From Leuconostoc miyukkimchii (GTDB lineage: Bacteria; Bacillota; Bacilli; Lactobacillales; Lactobacillaceae), in assembly GCF_019656055.1 (NCBI RefSeq), contig NZ_BPKY01000005.1, positions 62,001 to 126,000 on the forward strand: a DNA stretch of 64,000 bases. Reading direction: 5' to 3'. Made by a program: the position numbers and the translations under genes. Below, one piece after another: positions 1 to 7,598 of the stretch. Below the pieces are notes generated by a model, which was not told the DNA's origin, did no database searches, and was given only the letters and a program-made list of their open reading frames with translations. Each line of letters starts with the position of its first letter. The first letter of the stretch is position 1.

Positions 1-1230
1 GAGCAAGGTGTCTATCAACCCTTTATTGCCGAGTTGTTAGCCAAGGGGCTTGCCTATAAGTCATATAAGACAACGGATCAAATTGCCGCTGAGCGTGAGG
101 CGCAACAGGCAGCAAAGCAAGCGCCACATTATGTTTATGAGTATGAAGGTCTAACGAATGACGAACGTGAGGCTAAGTATGCTGAATTTGAGGCCCAAGG
201 CTTAAAACCCGTTGTGCGTTTTCGTGTACCTGAAGAAAAAACTTACGCTTGGGATGACATTGTTAAAGGTCATATTGAAATTGGCGCTAAAGAAGTGGGT
301 GGCGATTGGGTTATTCAAAAAGCAGATGGTATGCCAACTTATAACTTTGCCGTCGTGGTAGATGACCATTTGATGAAAATCTCTCATGTACTACGTGGTG
401 ATGATCATGTATCAAACACACCAAAGCAAATTATGATTTTTGAGGCCCTAGGCTGGGCTGTGCCAAAGTTTGGACATATGGCGTTAATTATTAATGGTGA
501 AACAGGTAAGAAACTATCAAAGCGTGATGAAAATCTGTTACAATTCGTAGAACAATATCATGAATTGGGCTATCAGCCACAAGCCATGGTAAACTTTATT
601 GGTTTACTTGGGTGGTCACCAAAGGGTGAGGATGAAATTTTCTCACTTGAAGCGTTTAAAGAAATGTTTGACGAGACACGTTTATCGAAGGCCAATGCTA
701 AATTTGATCAAAAGAAACTAGAGTGGATTAACAATCAGTGGATGCGTCGGGATCTGGACAAGGTCATGCCACAACTTATTCAAGAATTGGTACATGCTGA
801 GTTGATCACTGCATCAGAGGCAGAAGAAAAGTCAGACTGGTTAGCACAAGTAATCAAAGTTGCTGGCGTTGAAGGTATTTCTTATACACGTGAAGTTGTT
901 GAGTTGGTTCGCAAACCCTTTTTTGAACTTGGGGATGTAACCGAAGAAATGGTAGATTACTTGACATCAGAAGACGGACGTAAAGTATTTTCTGCATGGG
1001 AAGCGGCTTACACGGCACTACCAGAAACTGCAACTGCCAAAGATTACATGGATACAATTCGCAGTATTCAAAATGCGCTTGAAATCAAGGGTCGCAACTT
1101 GTGGAATCCTATTCGTATTGCCACAACACACGAAATACAAGGACCTAATTTACCAGAAATGTTAGTTGTAATAGATAAAACAAAAGTCTTAGATACAATG
1201 GCTGATGTGAAAGCAAAGTACTTAGCTTAA
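1..1230 (+). CDS. gltX: Glutamate--tRNA ligase, C-terminal part (5' end outside window)
   Basis: Charges tRNA-Glu with glutamate in the cytoplasm. The frame is open from base 1, so the gene begins upstream; about 409 residues are visible of a family that is normally close to 500. The missing part would hold the HIGH nucleotide-binding motif. The second class I signature is visible as KLSKR near visible residue 171, preceded by the GDDHVSNTPKQ segment typical of GluRS, and followed by the all-helical anticodon-binding domain. The gene ends just before a strong terminator, so it closes its transcription unit. The product is well supported; only the N-terminus is unknown. Confidence 0.95.
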   Translation, partial: EQGVYQPFIAELLAKGLAYKSYKTTDQIAAEREAQQAAKQAPHYVYEYEGLTNDEREAKYAEFEAQGLKPVVRFRVPEEKTYAWDDIVKGHIEIGAKEVGGDWVIQKADGMPTYNFAVVVDDHLMKISHVLRGDDHVSNTPKQIMIFEALGWAVPKFGHMALIINGETGKKLSKRDENLLQFVEQYHELGYQPQAMVNFIGLLGWSPKGEDEIFSLEAFKEMFDETRLSKANAKFDQKKLEWINNQWMRRDLDKVMPQLIQELVHAELITASEAEEKSDWLAQVIKVAGVEGISYTREVVELVRKPFFELGDVTEEMVDYLTSEDGRKVFSAWEAAYTALPETATAKDYMDTIRSIQNALEIKGRNLWNPIRIATTHEIQGPNLPEMLVVIDKTKVLDTMADVKAKYLA

Positions 1231-1241
1231 TTAATAACTCG

Positions 1242-1282
1242 AAAAACGTTATTTATCCTTTATTTGATGAATAACGTTTTTT
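1242..1282 (+). terminator. Rho-independent terminator after gltX
   Basis: A perfect 12-bp inverted repeat (1242-1253 with 1270-1281) has a 16-nt loop, and the right arm runs into a T tract. It lies 11 bases after the gltX stop. Confidence 0.85.
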
Positions 1283-1370
1283 GTATGCAATGAATTACAC
1301 CACACAAACGTTAGTTAGCAATATAATAATATTAAACGAATTATAGTGCGTGTTTAGAAAGGGTAAAAAA

Positions 1371-2273
1371 ATGTATGCAATTGAAATGAAGGACTATGGC
1401 GAAGTAAATGTTTTAGTGGCAACACAATTAGCTGAGATTCCAACGATAAAGCCAAAACAAATATTGGTTAAACAACATGCAACAGCAATTGATCCCTATG
1501 ATGTTAAGTTTAGGAAAGGGTTGATGGGAACTGAACGTGCGTTACCTTTGATTCCTGGTTCATCAGTAGCTGGTGAAATTGTTGCAATAGGTTCAGAGGT
1601 GACGGAATTTTCAATAGGTGAACGTGTCGCTGCATCGCCTCATTTGAAAAGTTATGCTGAATTTGTACCAGTGGGTCGTTCAACTGTGGCTAAAATACCA
1701 GATAATGTGAGTTATACACAAGCGGCTGCTTTAGCCTTAGGGGCCCAGACTGGCTATCAAGCTATAAATGATGATTTAAAATTACAAGTTGGGGAATCTA
1801 TTTTAGTGCAAGGTGGTGCCGGTTCGGTAGGATTGACTGCATTACAAACTGCGGTACTGCGTGGCGCAACAGATATCTATACAACAGCCGTTAATAATGG
1901 TGTTGATTTTCTTAAAAAATTTAACACTAATTGGCATGTTATTGATAACCATACTGAGCGTTTAACAGACATTATTCCAAAGGATGTTGATGCTATTTTG
2001 GACACAATTGGTGGTACAGCCATTGAGGAAGGTTTAAAAGTGCTTAAACCAAATGGACGTCTAGTATCACTTGCTGGTTCTCATGAAGATAATCGTGTCA
2101 CGAGTATTTATTTAAAATCAAATGGTGAGCAGCTAGGTGAGTTATTGCAACTTGTATCAGAAGATAAGCTAGAAGTTGTGATAGCCGATGTAAAGTCCTT
2201 TAATGTTGAAAATCTAAAGAAATTTCAGGCAATGAAGCATGTGGTTGGCAAATTAGTGTTAACGTTTGACTAA
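1371..2273 (+). CDS. Zinc-independent medium-chain dehydrogenase, quinone oxidoreductase type
   Basis: A 300-aa member of the MDR superfamily that probably reduces quinones or enones with NADPH; the true substrate is unknown. The N-terminal GroES-like fold includes IPGSSVAGEI near residue 61, and the Rossmann fold shows VQGGAGSVG near residue 146. There is no catalytic or structural zinc cysteine set, which separates it from the alcohol dehydrogenase that follows. I chose the ATG at 1371 because GAAAGGG lies 7 bases upstream; a GTG at 1350 would add seven residues without a good ribosome site. It has its own short upstream region and no clear operon partner. Confidence 0.85.
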   Translation: MYAIEMKDYGEVNVLVATQLAEIPTIKPKQILVKQHATAIDPYDVKFRKGLMGTERALPLIPGSSVAGEIVAIGSEVTEFSIGERVAASPHLKSYAEFVPVGRSTVAKIPDNVSYTQAAALALGAQTGYQAINDDLKLQVGESILVQGGAGSVGLTALQTAVLRGATDIYTTAVNNGVDFLKKFNTNWHVIDNHTERLTDIIPKDVDAILDTIGGTAIEEGLKVLKPNGRLVSLAGSHEDNRVTSIYLKSNGEQLGELLQLVSEDKLEVVIADVKSFNVENLKKFQAMKHVVGKLVLTFD

Positions 2274-2352
2274 TAAGTACCAACATTTGGTATGTAAAAA
2301 GGACAAATTTCACTTGCATGTTGAAAAAGTGCGTATTGTTATTGGTGGAATC

Positions 2353-2381
2353 TTTACAAGTAAAGAAAAAGCGAGTACAAT
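2353..2381 (+). promoter_or_regulatory. Promoter of adhP
   Basis: TTTACA at 2353-2358 and TACAAT at 2376-2381 are separated by 17 bases. The start point would be near 2388, about 30 bases before the adhP start codon. Confidence 0.65.
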
Positions 2382-2420
2382 TAACTTGTAAATTAATTCA
2401 CATGAAAAAGGAGATTTATA

Positions 2421-3476
2421 ATGAAAGCAGCGCTTGTACGTGAAACACCAGACGGATATGTTGATTTGGTTGATAACTGGGAACCAAGATCTCTGAGTTT
2501 TGGTGAAGCATTGGTTGATGTAGAATATGTTGGATTGTGTCATACAGATTTGCATGTTGCCGGTGCAGATTTTGGTAACCCAAATCAGATAGGTCAACGT
2601 AATGGTCAGTTCCGACGTGTTATTGGACACGAAGGTGTAGGACGTGTTTCTAAGCTAGGTGAAGGTGCTAGTGACTATTTAAATATTGGTGATCGTGTAT
2701 CTATTGCTTGGTTTTATGATGCCTGTGGTGTTTGTGACTATTGTGTATCGGGAAATGAAACATTCTGTCGTAAAGTTCGTAACTCTGGTTATACAGTTGA
2801 TGGTGCGATGTCACAACAGGCTGTTGTCAATGCCAAGTATGCTGTAAAAGTACCAGAAGGTTTGGACCCAGTAGAAGCAACATCAATTACTTGTGCTGGT
2901 GTAACAATGTATAAGTCACTTAAAGTTGGTGAGACGAAGCCAGGACAATGGGTTTCAGTTCATGGTGCCGGTGGTTTAGGTAATTTGGCTGTGCAGTATG
3001 CGCATAGTGTATTTGGTGCACATGTGGCAGTTATTGATGGCAATGATGATAAATTAGCAGCGGCTAAAGCTAATGGTGCTGAGGTTTTGATTAACCGTAA
3101 AAAGGTCGAAGACGTTGCAGCGGAAGTACAAAAAGCTACTGGCGGTGTGCACAATGCACAAGTAACTGCGGTTAATGCTGCAGCCTTTGATCAAGCTGTT
3201 AGCTCATTGCGTCCAATGGGAAAGTTAGTTGCCGTTGCCTTGCCACAAGGTGATATGGCCTTGAATATCGCAAAAACTGTATTGGATGGTATCGAAGTAC
3301 GTGGTTCATTAGTTGGTACACGTGCAGATTTGAAAGAAGCCTTCCAATTTGGTGCAGAAGGTAAAGTCAAGCCTATTGTTGAAAAAGTTAATTTTGCAGA
3401 TATGAATGATGTCATTGATGAAATGAAAGCCGGCAACATCACTGGTCGTAAAGTATTTGATTTTACAACATTATAA
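2421..3476 (+). CDS. adhP: Zinc-dependent alcohol dehydrogenase, AdhP type
   Basis: Interconverts acetaldehyde and ethanol with NAD(H), a major redox sink in heterofermentative bacteria. The 351-aa protein has the expected length. The catalytic zinc ligands lie in GLCHTDLH (Cys40) and GHEGVGRV. The structural zinc lobe has four cysteines in [15 protein letters not shown], and the cofactor site is [13 protein letters not shown]. The start at 2421 has AAAAGGAG placed 7 bases upstream. The gene stands alone between its own promoter and a terminator. I saw no clear Rex operator upstream, so redox control is not shown. Confidence 0.92.
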   Translation: MKAALVRETPDGYVDLVDNWEPRSLSFGEALVDVEYVGLCHTDLHVAGADFGNPNQIGQRNGQFRRVIGHEGVGRVSKLGEGASDYLNIGDRVSIAWFYDACGVCDYCVSGNETFCRKVRNSGYTVDGAMSQQAVVNAKYAVKVPEGLDPVEATSITCAGVTMYKSLKVGETKPGQWVSVHGAGGLGNLAVQYAHSVFGAHVAVIDGNDDKLAAAKANGAEVLINRKKVEDVAAEVQKATGGVHNAQVTAVNAAAFDQAVSSLRPMGKLVAVALPQGDMALNIAKTVLDGIEVRGSLVGTRADLKEAFQFGAEGKVKPIVEKVNFADMNDVIDEMKAGNITGRKVFDFTTL

Positions 3477-3487
3477 TTTCAATAAAG

Positions 3488-3517
3488 CGCTTGAAATCAT
3501 CGTTTCAAGCGTTTTTT
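3488..3517 (+). terminator. Terminator after adhP
   Basis: A perfect 9-bp stem, CGCTTGAAA (3488-3496) with TTTCAAGCG (3503-3511), has a 6-nt loop and is followed by six T. Confidence 0.88.
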
Positions 3518-3599
3518 GATAATAAAATTTGAGACGATTTCGACCATTGCGCATAGCGGTTATATCCAGCTTGTGTTAAAATTGGGTAACAAAAGTATT

Positions 3600-3658
3600 G
3601 GAGGAATGTGTGTATGTTTTATACATACTAATCAGTAGCACATACACACTAGCAAATT
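3600..3658 (+). promoter_or_regulatory. Ribosome site separated from its gene by a hairpin and a five-codon minigene
   Basis: A strong ribosome site GGAGG (3600-3604) is followed by ATG at 3614 and a five-codon frame (MFYTY, stop 3629-3631) rather than by the 179-aa gene. A perfect 9-bp inverted repeat, GTGTGTATG (3608-3616) with CATACACAC (3641-3649), buries the minigene start. If it folds, the ribosome site would sit about 12 unpaired bases from the ATG at 3659, which has no ribosome site of its own. A shorter competing hairpin (3612-3616 with 3624-3628) is possible. Confidence 0.5.
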
Positions 3659-4198
3659 ATGCCATATTTTACACAACAACTTTTTAACGGACAACGTGAT
3701 CGTATTCTTCGCGTTGTTGATGAAAATAGTGAGGATCAGAGTACAGCAGGGTTCATTCATATTTTTGACGAACGTCGTGCGTTTGATTTTGATTATGCCC
3801 TAGAGCTTACTGATGGCAACATAACGCAAGCAGAGTTTGATGAAGAAGGCGAAGCAAATAATACTTTCAGCGCTAATTTTATGCCGATTACTTCTGATGA
3901 TGAAGATGTTCCAGATGCTGTTTTTCAGGAATGGGCAGAACTTGTAGGCCGTGACTATGCTTTGGTGCCACATGTGCATATTAATATGTACCAACAACCG
4001 TTAAAACAAGAAATTGAGTATATTGATAAAGATATTTTTGAAGAGAGATTGTTGGAACTAATTACGCGTATTTTAGGTTCTTCAGTTGTGGGATTTGAAG
4101 AAAAAGAATTAACTTTGTTTCCTAGCTATTTAACGCAGGAACAACCAGAAAATCCAACCCCGCAAGGACCATCAACACAAATCATTTTACCTGATTAA
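3659..4198 (+). CDS. Conserved-looking acidic protein of unknown function
   Basis: I do not recognise this 179-aa protein. It is acidic and soluble, with no signal peptide or membrane segment. The middle is rich in Asp and Glu (around residues 55-85) and the C-terminal tail is Pro, Gln and Thr rich. Two stop codons (3629 and 3650) block the frame upstream, so the ATG at 3659 is the first usable start, although no Shine-Dalgarno precedes it directly (see 3600-3658). It stands alone between adhP and the rpsF operon. A 7-bp hairpin without a T tract (4209-4235) follows the stop and may stabilise the mRNA end. Confidence 0.7.
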   Translation: MPYFTQQLFNGQRDRILRVVDENSEDQSTAGFIHIFDERRAFDFDYALELTDGNITQAEFDEEGEANNTFSANFMPITSDDEDVPDAVFQEWAELVGRDYALVPHVHINMYQQPLKQEIEYIDKDIFEERLLELITRILGSSVVGFEEKELTLFPSYLTQEQPENPTPQGPSTQIILPD

Positions 4199-4326
4199 AT
4201 GTCGTTGCTTGTCGCACATCAAAGATAAGCGACAAATAGAATAGTGATTTGCAGTAGCAAATGATAAGTATTATATAAGTGCTTGACGTATAATTTAATG
4301 ACCAGATGGAAAATTCTGCGAAACAC

Positions 4327-4356
4327 TTGAAATTTTAGGTGGTTTTGTAGTACAAT
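4327..4356 (+). promoter_or_regulatory. Promoter of rpsF-ssb-rpsR
   Basis: TTGAAA at 4327-4332 and TACAAT at 4351-4356 are separated by 18 bases, giving a leader of about 70 bases before rpsF. Confidence 0.65.
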
Positions 4357-4382
4357 TAGTAATTGTGAATATACAAAAGTAT

Positions 4383-4414
4383 GTCCACTCCTTGCAGCTA
4401 AGGCTGCCGGAGAC
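4383..4414 (+). promoter_or_regulatory. Candidate S6:S18 autoregulatory leader of rpsF
   Basis: An interrupted hairpin precedes rpsF: CTCC (4388-4391) pairs with GGAG (4409-4412), and GCAGC (4394-4398) pairs with GCTGC (4403-4407) across a TAAG loop. The asymmetric internal loop carries CCG on the 3' side. Known rpsF leaders in bacteria bind the S6:S18 dimer through a CCG-containing bulge that mimics its rRNA site. The match of position, shape and CCG supports the same role here, but I have not compared it with a covariance model. Confidence 0.6.
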
Positions 4415-4433
4415 CAAAAGGAGGAAATAAAAC

Positions 4434-4730
4434 ATGGCTACATCATACGAATTGACTTATATCGTTCGTCCTGACTTAGAATCAGATGCAAAGAAAGCAC
4501 TCGTAGAGCGTTTCGATGGCATTTTGACTAATAACGGTGGAACGATTACAAAGTCAGCTGACTGGGCAACTCGTCGTTTTGCTTATGAAATTGCTGGTTA
4601 CCGCGAAGGCGTATACCACATCATTAATTTCACTGCAGAAGATGATAACGCAATCAACGAATTTGATCGTTTGGCAAAGATCTCACAAGATATCTTACGT
4701 CATATGATTGTTAAGCGCGACGCAGAATAA
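4434..4730 (+). CDS. rpsF: 30S ribosomal protein S6
   Basis: A component of the small-subunit platform that binds S18 and 16S rRNA. The 98-aa length and the ferredoxin-like S6 sequence ([11 protein letters not shown] at the N-terminus, [18 protein letters not shown] in the middle, [12 protein letters not shown] at the C-terminus) are typical. AAGGAGG lies 8 bases before the ATG. It is first in the rpsF-ssb-rpsR operon, the classic arrangement in Firmicutes. The leader hairpin upstream suggests feedback control by S6:S18. Confidence 0.97.
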   Translation: MATSYELTYIVRPDLESDAKKALVERFDGILTNNGGTITKSADWATRRFAYEIAGYREGVYHIINFTAEDDNAINEFDRLAKISQDILRHMIVKRDAE

Positions 4731-4762
4731 ATCTGAATTCCACTGGTGAAGGAGCTTTTAAT

Positions 4763-5308
4763 ATGATTAATCGAGTAGTATTGATTGGGCGATTGACCCG
4801 TGATGTGGAATTACGCTATACCCAATCGGGTACGGCGGTCGGCACGTTTAGCTTAGCGGTTAATCGTCAGTTTACCAACCAAGCTGGTGAACGCGAAGCT
4901 GACTTTATCAACGCTGTAATTTGGCGTAAAGCAGCTGAAAATTTTTCTAATTTTACCGGAAAAGGTGCATTAGTCGCCGTTGAAGGTCGTTTGCAAACAC
5001 GTAATTATGAAAACAACCAAGGTCAACGTGTCTACGTCACCGAGGTTGTTGTCGATAATTTCTCATTACTTGAATCACGTGCTGAAAGTGATAAAAGACG
5101 TGCCCAAAACGGTTCGTCAGAAACACCAAATAATGGTGGTGCTTTCAATAATGGTCCAAGTGATAATTCATTTAGTGGCGTTGATCCATTTGCCAATGCG
5201 AACCAAAATTCACATACGCAGTCAACTTCAACAAATGAAGCAGCCAATCCATTTGCTGCTAATGGCAAAACAGAAATTGATATATCAGATGATGATTTAC
5301 CATTTTAA
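4763..5308 (+). CDS. ssb: Single-stranded DNA-binding protein
   Basis: Coats single-stranded DNA during replication and repair. The 181-aa protein has the OB fold at residues 1-105 ([19 protein letters not shown]; the [14 protein letters not shown] region). A disordered linker rich in Asn, Gly and Ser covers residues 110-165, and the acidic tip ends in DDDLPF, the docking site for repair and replication proteins. A good ribosome site (AAGGAGC) precedes the ATG. It lies between rpsF and rpsR and is cotranscribed with them, which ties its supply to ribosome synthesis. Confidence 0.97.
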   Translation: MINRVVLIGRLTRDVELRYTQSGTAVGTFSLAVNRQFTNQAGEREADFINAVIWRKAAENFSNFTGKGALVAVEGRLQTRNYENNQGQRVYVTEVVVDNFSLLESRAESDKRRAQNGSSETPNNGGAFNNGPSDNSFSGVDPFANANQNSHTQSTSTNEAANPFAANGKTEIDISDDDLPF

Positions 5309-5344
5309 CAATATATTAAAAACAATATGAAAGGAGCTTTAATC

Positions 5345-5629
5345 ATGCCAGAACAAAACTCACGTCCACAGAGCTCAGAACGTCCACAACGCTCACGTCG
5401 CCCACAAGGCGGCCCACGTCGTCGTCGTAAGGTTGACTTCATTGCAGCTAACCACATTGAGTATATTGACTACAAGAATACAGAATTGTTGGAACGTTTT
5501 ATTTCAGAACGTGGTAAGATTTTGCCACGTCGTGTAACTGGAACTTCAGCAAAAAACCAACGTAAAGTTACGACAGCTATCAAGCGTGCTCGTATCATGG
5601 CTTTGTTGCCATTCGTTACGGAAGATTAA
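5345..5629 (+). CDS. rpsR: 30S ribosomal protein S18
   Basis: A small-subunit protein that pairs with S6. The conserved core starts near residue 28 ([20 protein letters not shown]) and ends with [12 protein letters not shown]. The protein is 94 aa, longer than the usual 75-80, because of an N-terminal extension of about 27 residues rich in Arg, Pro, Gln and Ser. The ATG at 5345 is preferred because AAAGGAGC lies 8 bases upstream; an in-frame ATG at 5327 overlaps that ribosome site. It ends the operon, 20 bases before a strong terminator. Confidence 0.96.
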   Translation: MPEQNSRPQSSERPQRSRRPQGGPRRRRKVDFIAANHIEYIDYKNTELLERFISERGKILPRRVTGTSAKNQRKVTTAIKRARIMALLPFVTED

Positions 5630-5650
5630 TAGTTATTAAATACTAAATAA

Positions 5651-5697
5651 AAAGGCGACAACTTGGCAGATATGTGCTCAAGTTGTCGCTTTTTTTA
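5651..5697 (+). terminator. Terminator of the rpsF operon
   Basis: An 11-bp perfect stem (5655-5665 with 5679-5689), extended by A:T pairs, ends in a run of seven T. Confidence 0.9.
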
Positions 5698-5775
5698 TTG
5701 AACATGTGTTTGATATTATTATGAGAAATTAGTAGTAATAACTATGTTGCAAAAACACTGTTTATCACAAAATTA

Positions 5776-5804
5776 TTGACAAATACTGTGAATTGTCTTA
5801 AGAT
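5776..5804 (+). promoter_or_regulatory. Promoter of the structured RNA upstream of the ECF operon
   Basis: A consensus TTGACA (5776-5781) is followed after exactly 17 bases by TAAGAT (5799-5804). The start point would be near 5811. It is 300 bases upstream of the first start codon of the operon it faces. Confidence 0.75.
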
Positions 5805-5810
5805 TAAACA

Positions 5811-5990
5811 ATGTTAATAAAAGGTATATATTCATTAAACAACGCGTAAAATTAATGAATTGACCCAGTCAATGCCATCTTAGTTGATATTTGATAAAAG
5901 TCAGAATTATTTTATCGAGACAACTATGAATTAATTTTGGTTATAGCATAGTTTACACACTTGTTAATTATTAAATTAACAAGCTTTTTA
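5811..5990 (+). ncRNA. Unrecognised structured leader RNA ending in a terminator
   Basis: Between the promoter at 5776-5804 and the first gene at 6107 lies about 180 nt with successive stems. ATTCATTAA pairs with TTAATGAAT (about 5830-5863, 9 bp). TTGAC pairs with GTCAA around a 3-nt loop. TAGTTG pairs with CAACTA, enclosing a 7-bp GATAAAA/TTTTATC hairpin. A terminator-like stem of 10 perfect pairs (5960-5969 with 5974-5983) and a T run closes it. This is the layout of a transcription-attenuating riboswitch. I do not recognise the class: no SAM-I, SAM-III, TPP, FMN, cobalamin, THF, purine or T-box signature motif is visible. Confidence 0.55.
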
Positions 5991-6009
5991 TTAATATAAC
6001 ATTTGATTC

Positions 6010-6106
6010 GAAAGGAAACGTGCGCAAGAATATTTGATTTAAGTTTTACTATGTATCTGATATTTAGTGCTTAAAGCATCAATAATACTTAAGCACATCA
6101 AGTAAT
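6010..6106 (+). promoter_or_regulatory. 5' UTR segment with a short GTG frame and an 8-bp hairpin
   Basis: After the terminator, AAAGGA at 6011-6016 is followed by GTG at 6020 and a five-codon frame (VRKNI) in the same frame as the gene at 6107. An 8-bp hairpin, GTGCTTAA (6067-6074) with TTAAGCAC (6089-6096), ends 10 bases before the ATG at 6107. The gene has no clear ribosome site, so translation initiation may depend on this region. Confidence 0.4.
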
Positions 6107-6967
6107 ATGACAAATAAACATCTCGTTTTACAAACTGATTTTGGACTGCAGGACGGTGCTGTAAGTTCCATGCGTGGGGTTGCTTACGGTGTTTCAAGCG
6201 ATATCTTAGTCAGTGATTTGACACATGGTATTACACCATTCAATATTTTTGAAGGCTCATTTCGCTTGTTCCAAACATTTAGCTATTGGGAGTCAGGGAC
6301 GGTTTTTGTTTCTGTTGTTGATCCTGGTGTAGGATCTAAGCGATTATCAATCGTTGCAAAAACAACAGGTGGACATTACATCGTGACACCAGATAATGGT
6401 ACGTTGTCACATTTATTGTCACATGATTTGATTGAAAGTGCCCGTGTCATTGATGAAACGACACAACGATTACCAGGATCCGAGAAATCTTCAACTTTTC
6501 ATGGTAGAGACATTTATGCTTTCAATGGTGCATTATTAGCCAGTGGGCAAACAAAGTATGAAGATTATGGCGACTTATTGGCACCTAGCGACTTAGTTAA
6601 GTTACCAATCCAACCAGGGCAATATCAAACAACGACTTATGGTCAACCACAATTAGTAGGAAACATCGATATAACGGACGTTAACTTCGGATCACTGTGG
6701 TCAAATATTCCGCTACGTGAGTTTGAGAAATTACAATTGGTATACGGCGATGTTTTGCGTGTGCAAATTAAGAACCAAGGTCATGTATTATTTGATGAAG
6801 TTTTGCCTTACGTGCACACATTTACAGATGTTAATCCTGGTGAACCATTGATTTATATTGATTCTGTTTATACTGTGGCTTTTGGTGTACACACTGGTAG
6901 TTTTGAACAAATGTATCATGTGGGTGCTGGTCAAGAATGGCAAGTTTTGTTGACAAAAGAAGAGTAA
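6107..6967 (+). CDS. SAM hydroxide adenosyltransferase (DUF62 family)
   Basis: Family members hydrolyse S-adenosylmethionine to adenosine and methionine using an activated hydroxide. The 286-aa length fits. Family signatures are visible: LQTDFGLQDG with the adenosine-binding Asp at residues 9-18, VSVVDPGVGS near 66, VTPDNGTLS near 93 and STFHGRDIYA near 127; the C-terminal beta-barrel domain follows. It is first in a unit with a UPF0397 ECF transporter, an association seen in many lactic acid bacteria. The link suggests the imported compound concerns methionine, SAM or adenosine metabolism, which is inference. The start lacks a clear Shine-Dalgarno. Confidence 0.9.
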   Translation: MTNKHLVLQTDFGLQDGAVSSMRGVAYGVSSDILVSDLTHGITPFNIFEGSFRLFQTFSYWESGTVFVSVVDPGVGSKRLSIVAKTTGGHYIVTPDNGTLSHLLSHDLIESARVIDETTQRLPGSEKSSTFHGRDIYAFNGALLASGQTKYEDYGDLLAPSDLVKLPIQPGQYQTTTYGQPQLVGNIDITDVNFGSLWSNIPLREFEKLQLVYGDVLRVQIKNQGHVLFDEVLPYVHTFTDVNPGEPLIYIDSVYTVAFGVHTGSFEQMYHVGAGQEWQVLLTKEE

Positions 6968-6984
6968 AACGATAGGAGAACACG

Positions 6985-7551
6985 ATGAATAATAAACAAA
7001 AGAAGAGTGGTTTTTCAGTGCGTTCAGTGGTTGCTACTGGAATTGGTGCTGCAGTATTCTTTGTCTTGATGAAGTTTATTGCAATTCCAACAGGTATTTC
7101 AAATACGAATATTAACGTTGCTGAAGGTTGGTTGGCGTTGATTGCTGGTTTGTTTGGACCAGTTGTCGGATTATTGGTTGGTTTTATAGGGCATACCTTA
7201 AATGATGCAGTAACATATGGTTCACCATGGTGGTCATGGGTAATTGCTGATGCCTTATTTGGATTTCTACTTGGATTAAGCAAACGATTTTTGGCACTTG
7301 AATATGGTGATTTATCAGCTAAAAAGTTAATTCAATTTAACATTTGGCAAGCAGTTTCTAACATTTTTGTTTGGGTTGTGGTAGCGCCAATTGGTGATAT
7401 TTTGATTTATAAAGAAGCAGCACAGAAAGTCTTTTTACAAGGCGCTGTGACAGCTGTGGTTAACATAGTATCAGTAGCTGTTATCGGATCATTGCTTTTG
7501 GTAGCTTATGTTAAGTCACGTCCAAAAAAGAGCAGTCTTCGTAGTGAATAA
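6985..7551 (+). CDS. ECF transporter substrate-binding (S) component, UPF0397 family
   Basis: A small integral membrane protein that binds an unknown micronutrient and docks on an ECF module. The 188-aa protein has about six hydrophobic segments. UPF0397 hallmarks include [18 protein letters not shown] at the N-terminus, a segment with [31 protein letters not shown] near residue 72 and [13 protein letters not shown] near 92. The C-terminus SRPKKSSL is also family-like. AGGAGA lies 8 bases before the ATG, and the gene follows the adenosyltransferase by 17 bases. The ATPases and EcfT come next, so this S component has a dedicated module. Confidence 0.9.
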   Translation: MNNKQKKSGFSVRSVVATGIGAAVFFVLMKFIAIPTGISNTNINVAEGWLALIAGLFGPVVGLLVGFIGHTLNDAVTYGSPWWSWVIADALFGFLLGLSKRFLALEYGDLSAKKLIQFNIWQAVSNIFVWVVVAPIGDILIYKEAAQKVFLQGAVTAVVNIVSVAVIGSLLLVAYVKSRPKKSSLRSE

Positions 7552-7598
7552 ACAAGCAGGTTAGCCTGCGTACATAGATAGAAAGTCAAGGAAACATC

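Noticed and set aside
2274-2420. Rex operator or terminator before adhP
   Set aside because: TACCAA-CAT-TTGGTA (2278-2292) is a small perfect dyad but lacks a T run, and no TTGTGA-n6-TCACAA palindrome is present.
5811-5990. SAM-I, SAM-III (SMK), TPP, FMN, cobalamin, THF or preQ1 riboswitch before the ECF operon
   Set aside because: None of the conserved core sequences of these classes is visible; the RNA is reported as unclassified.
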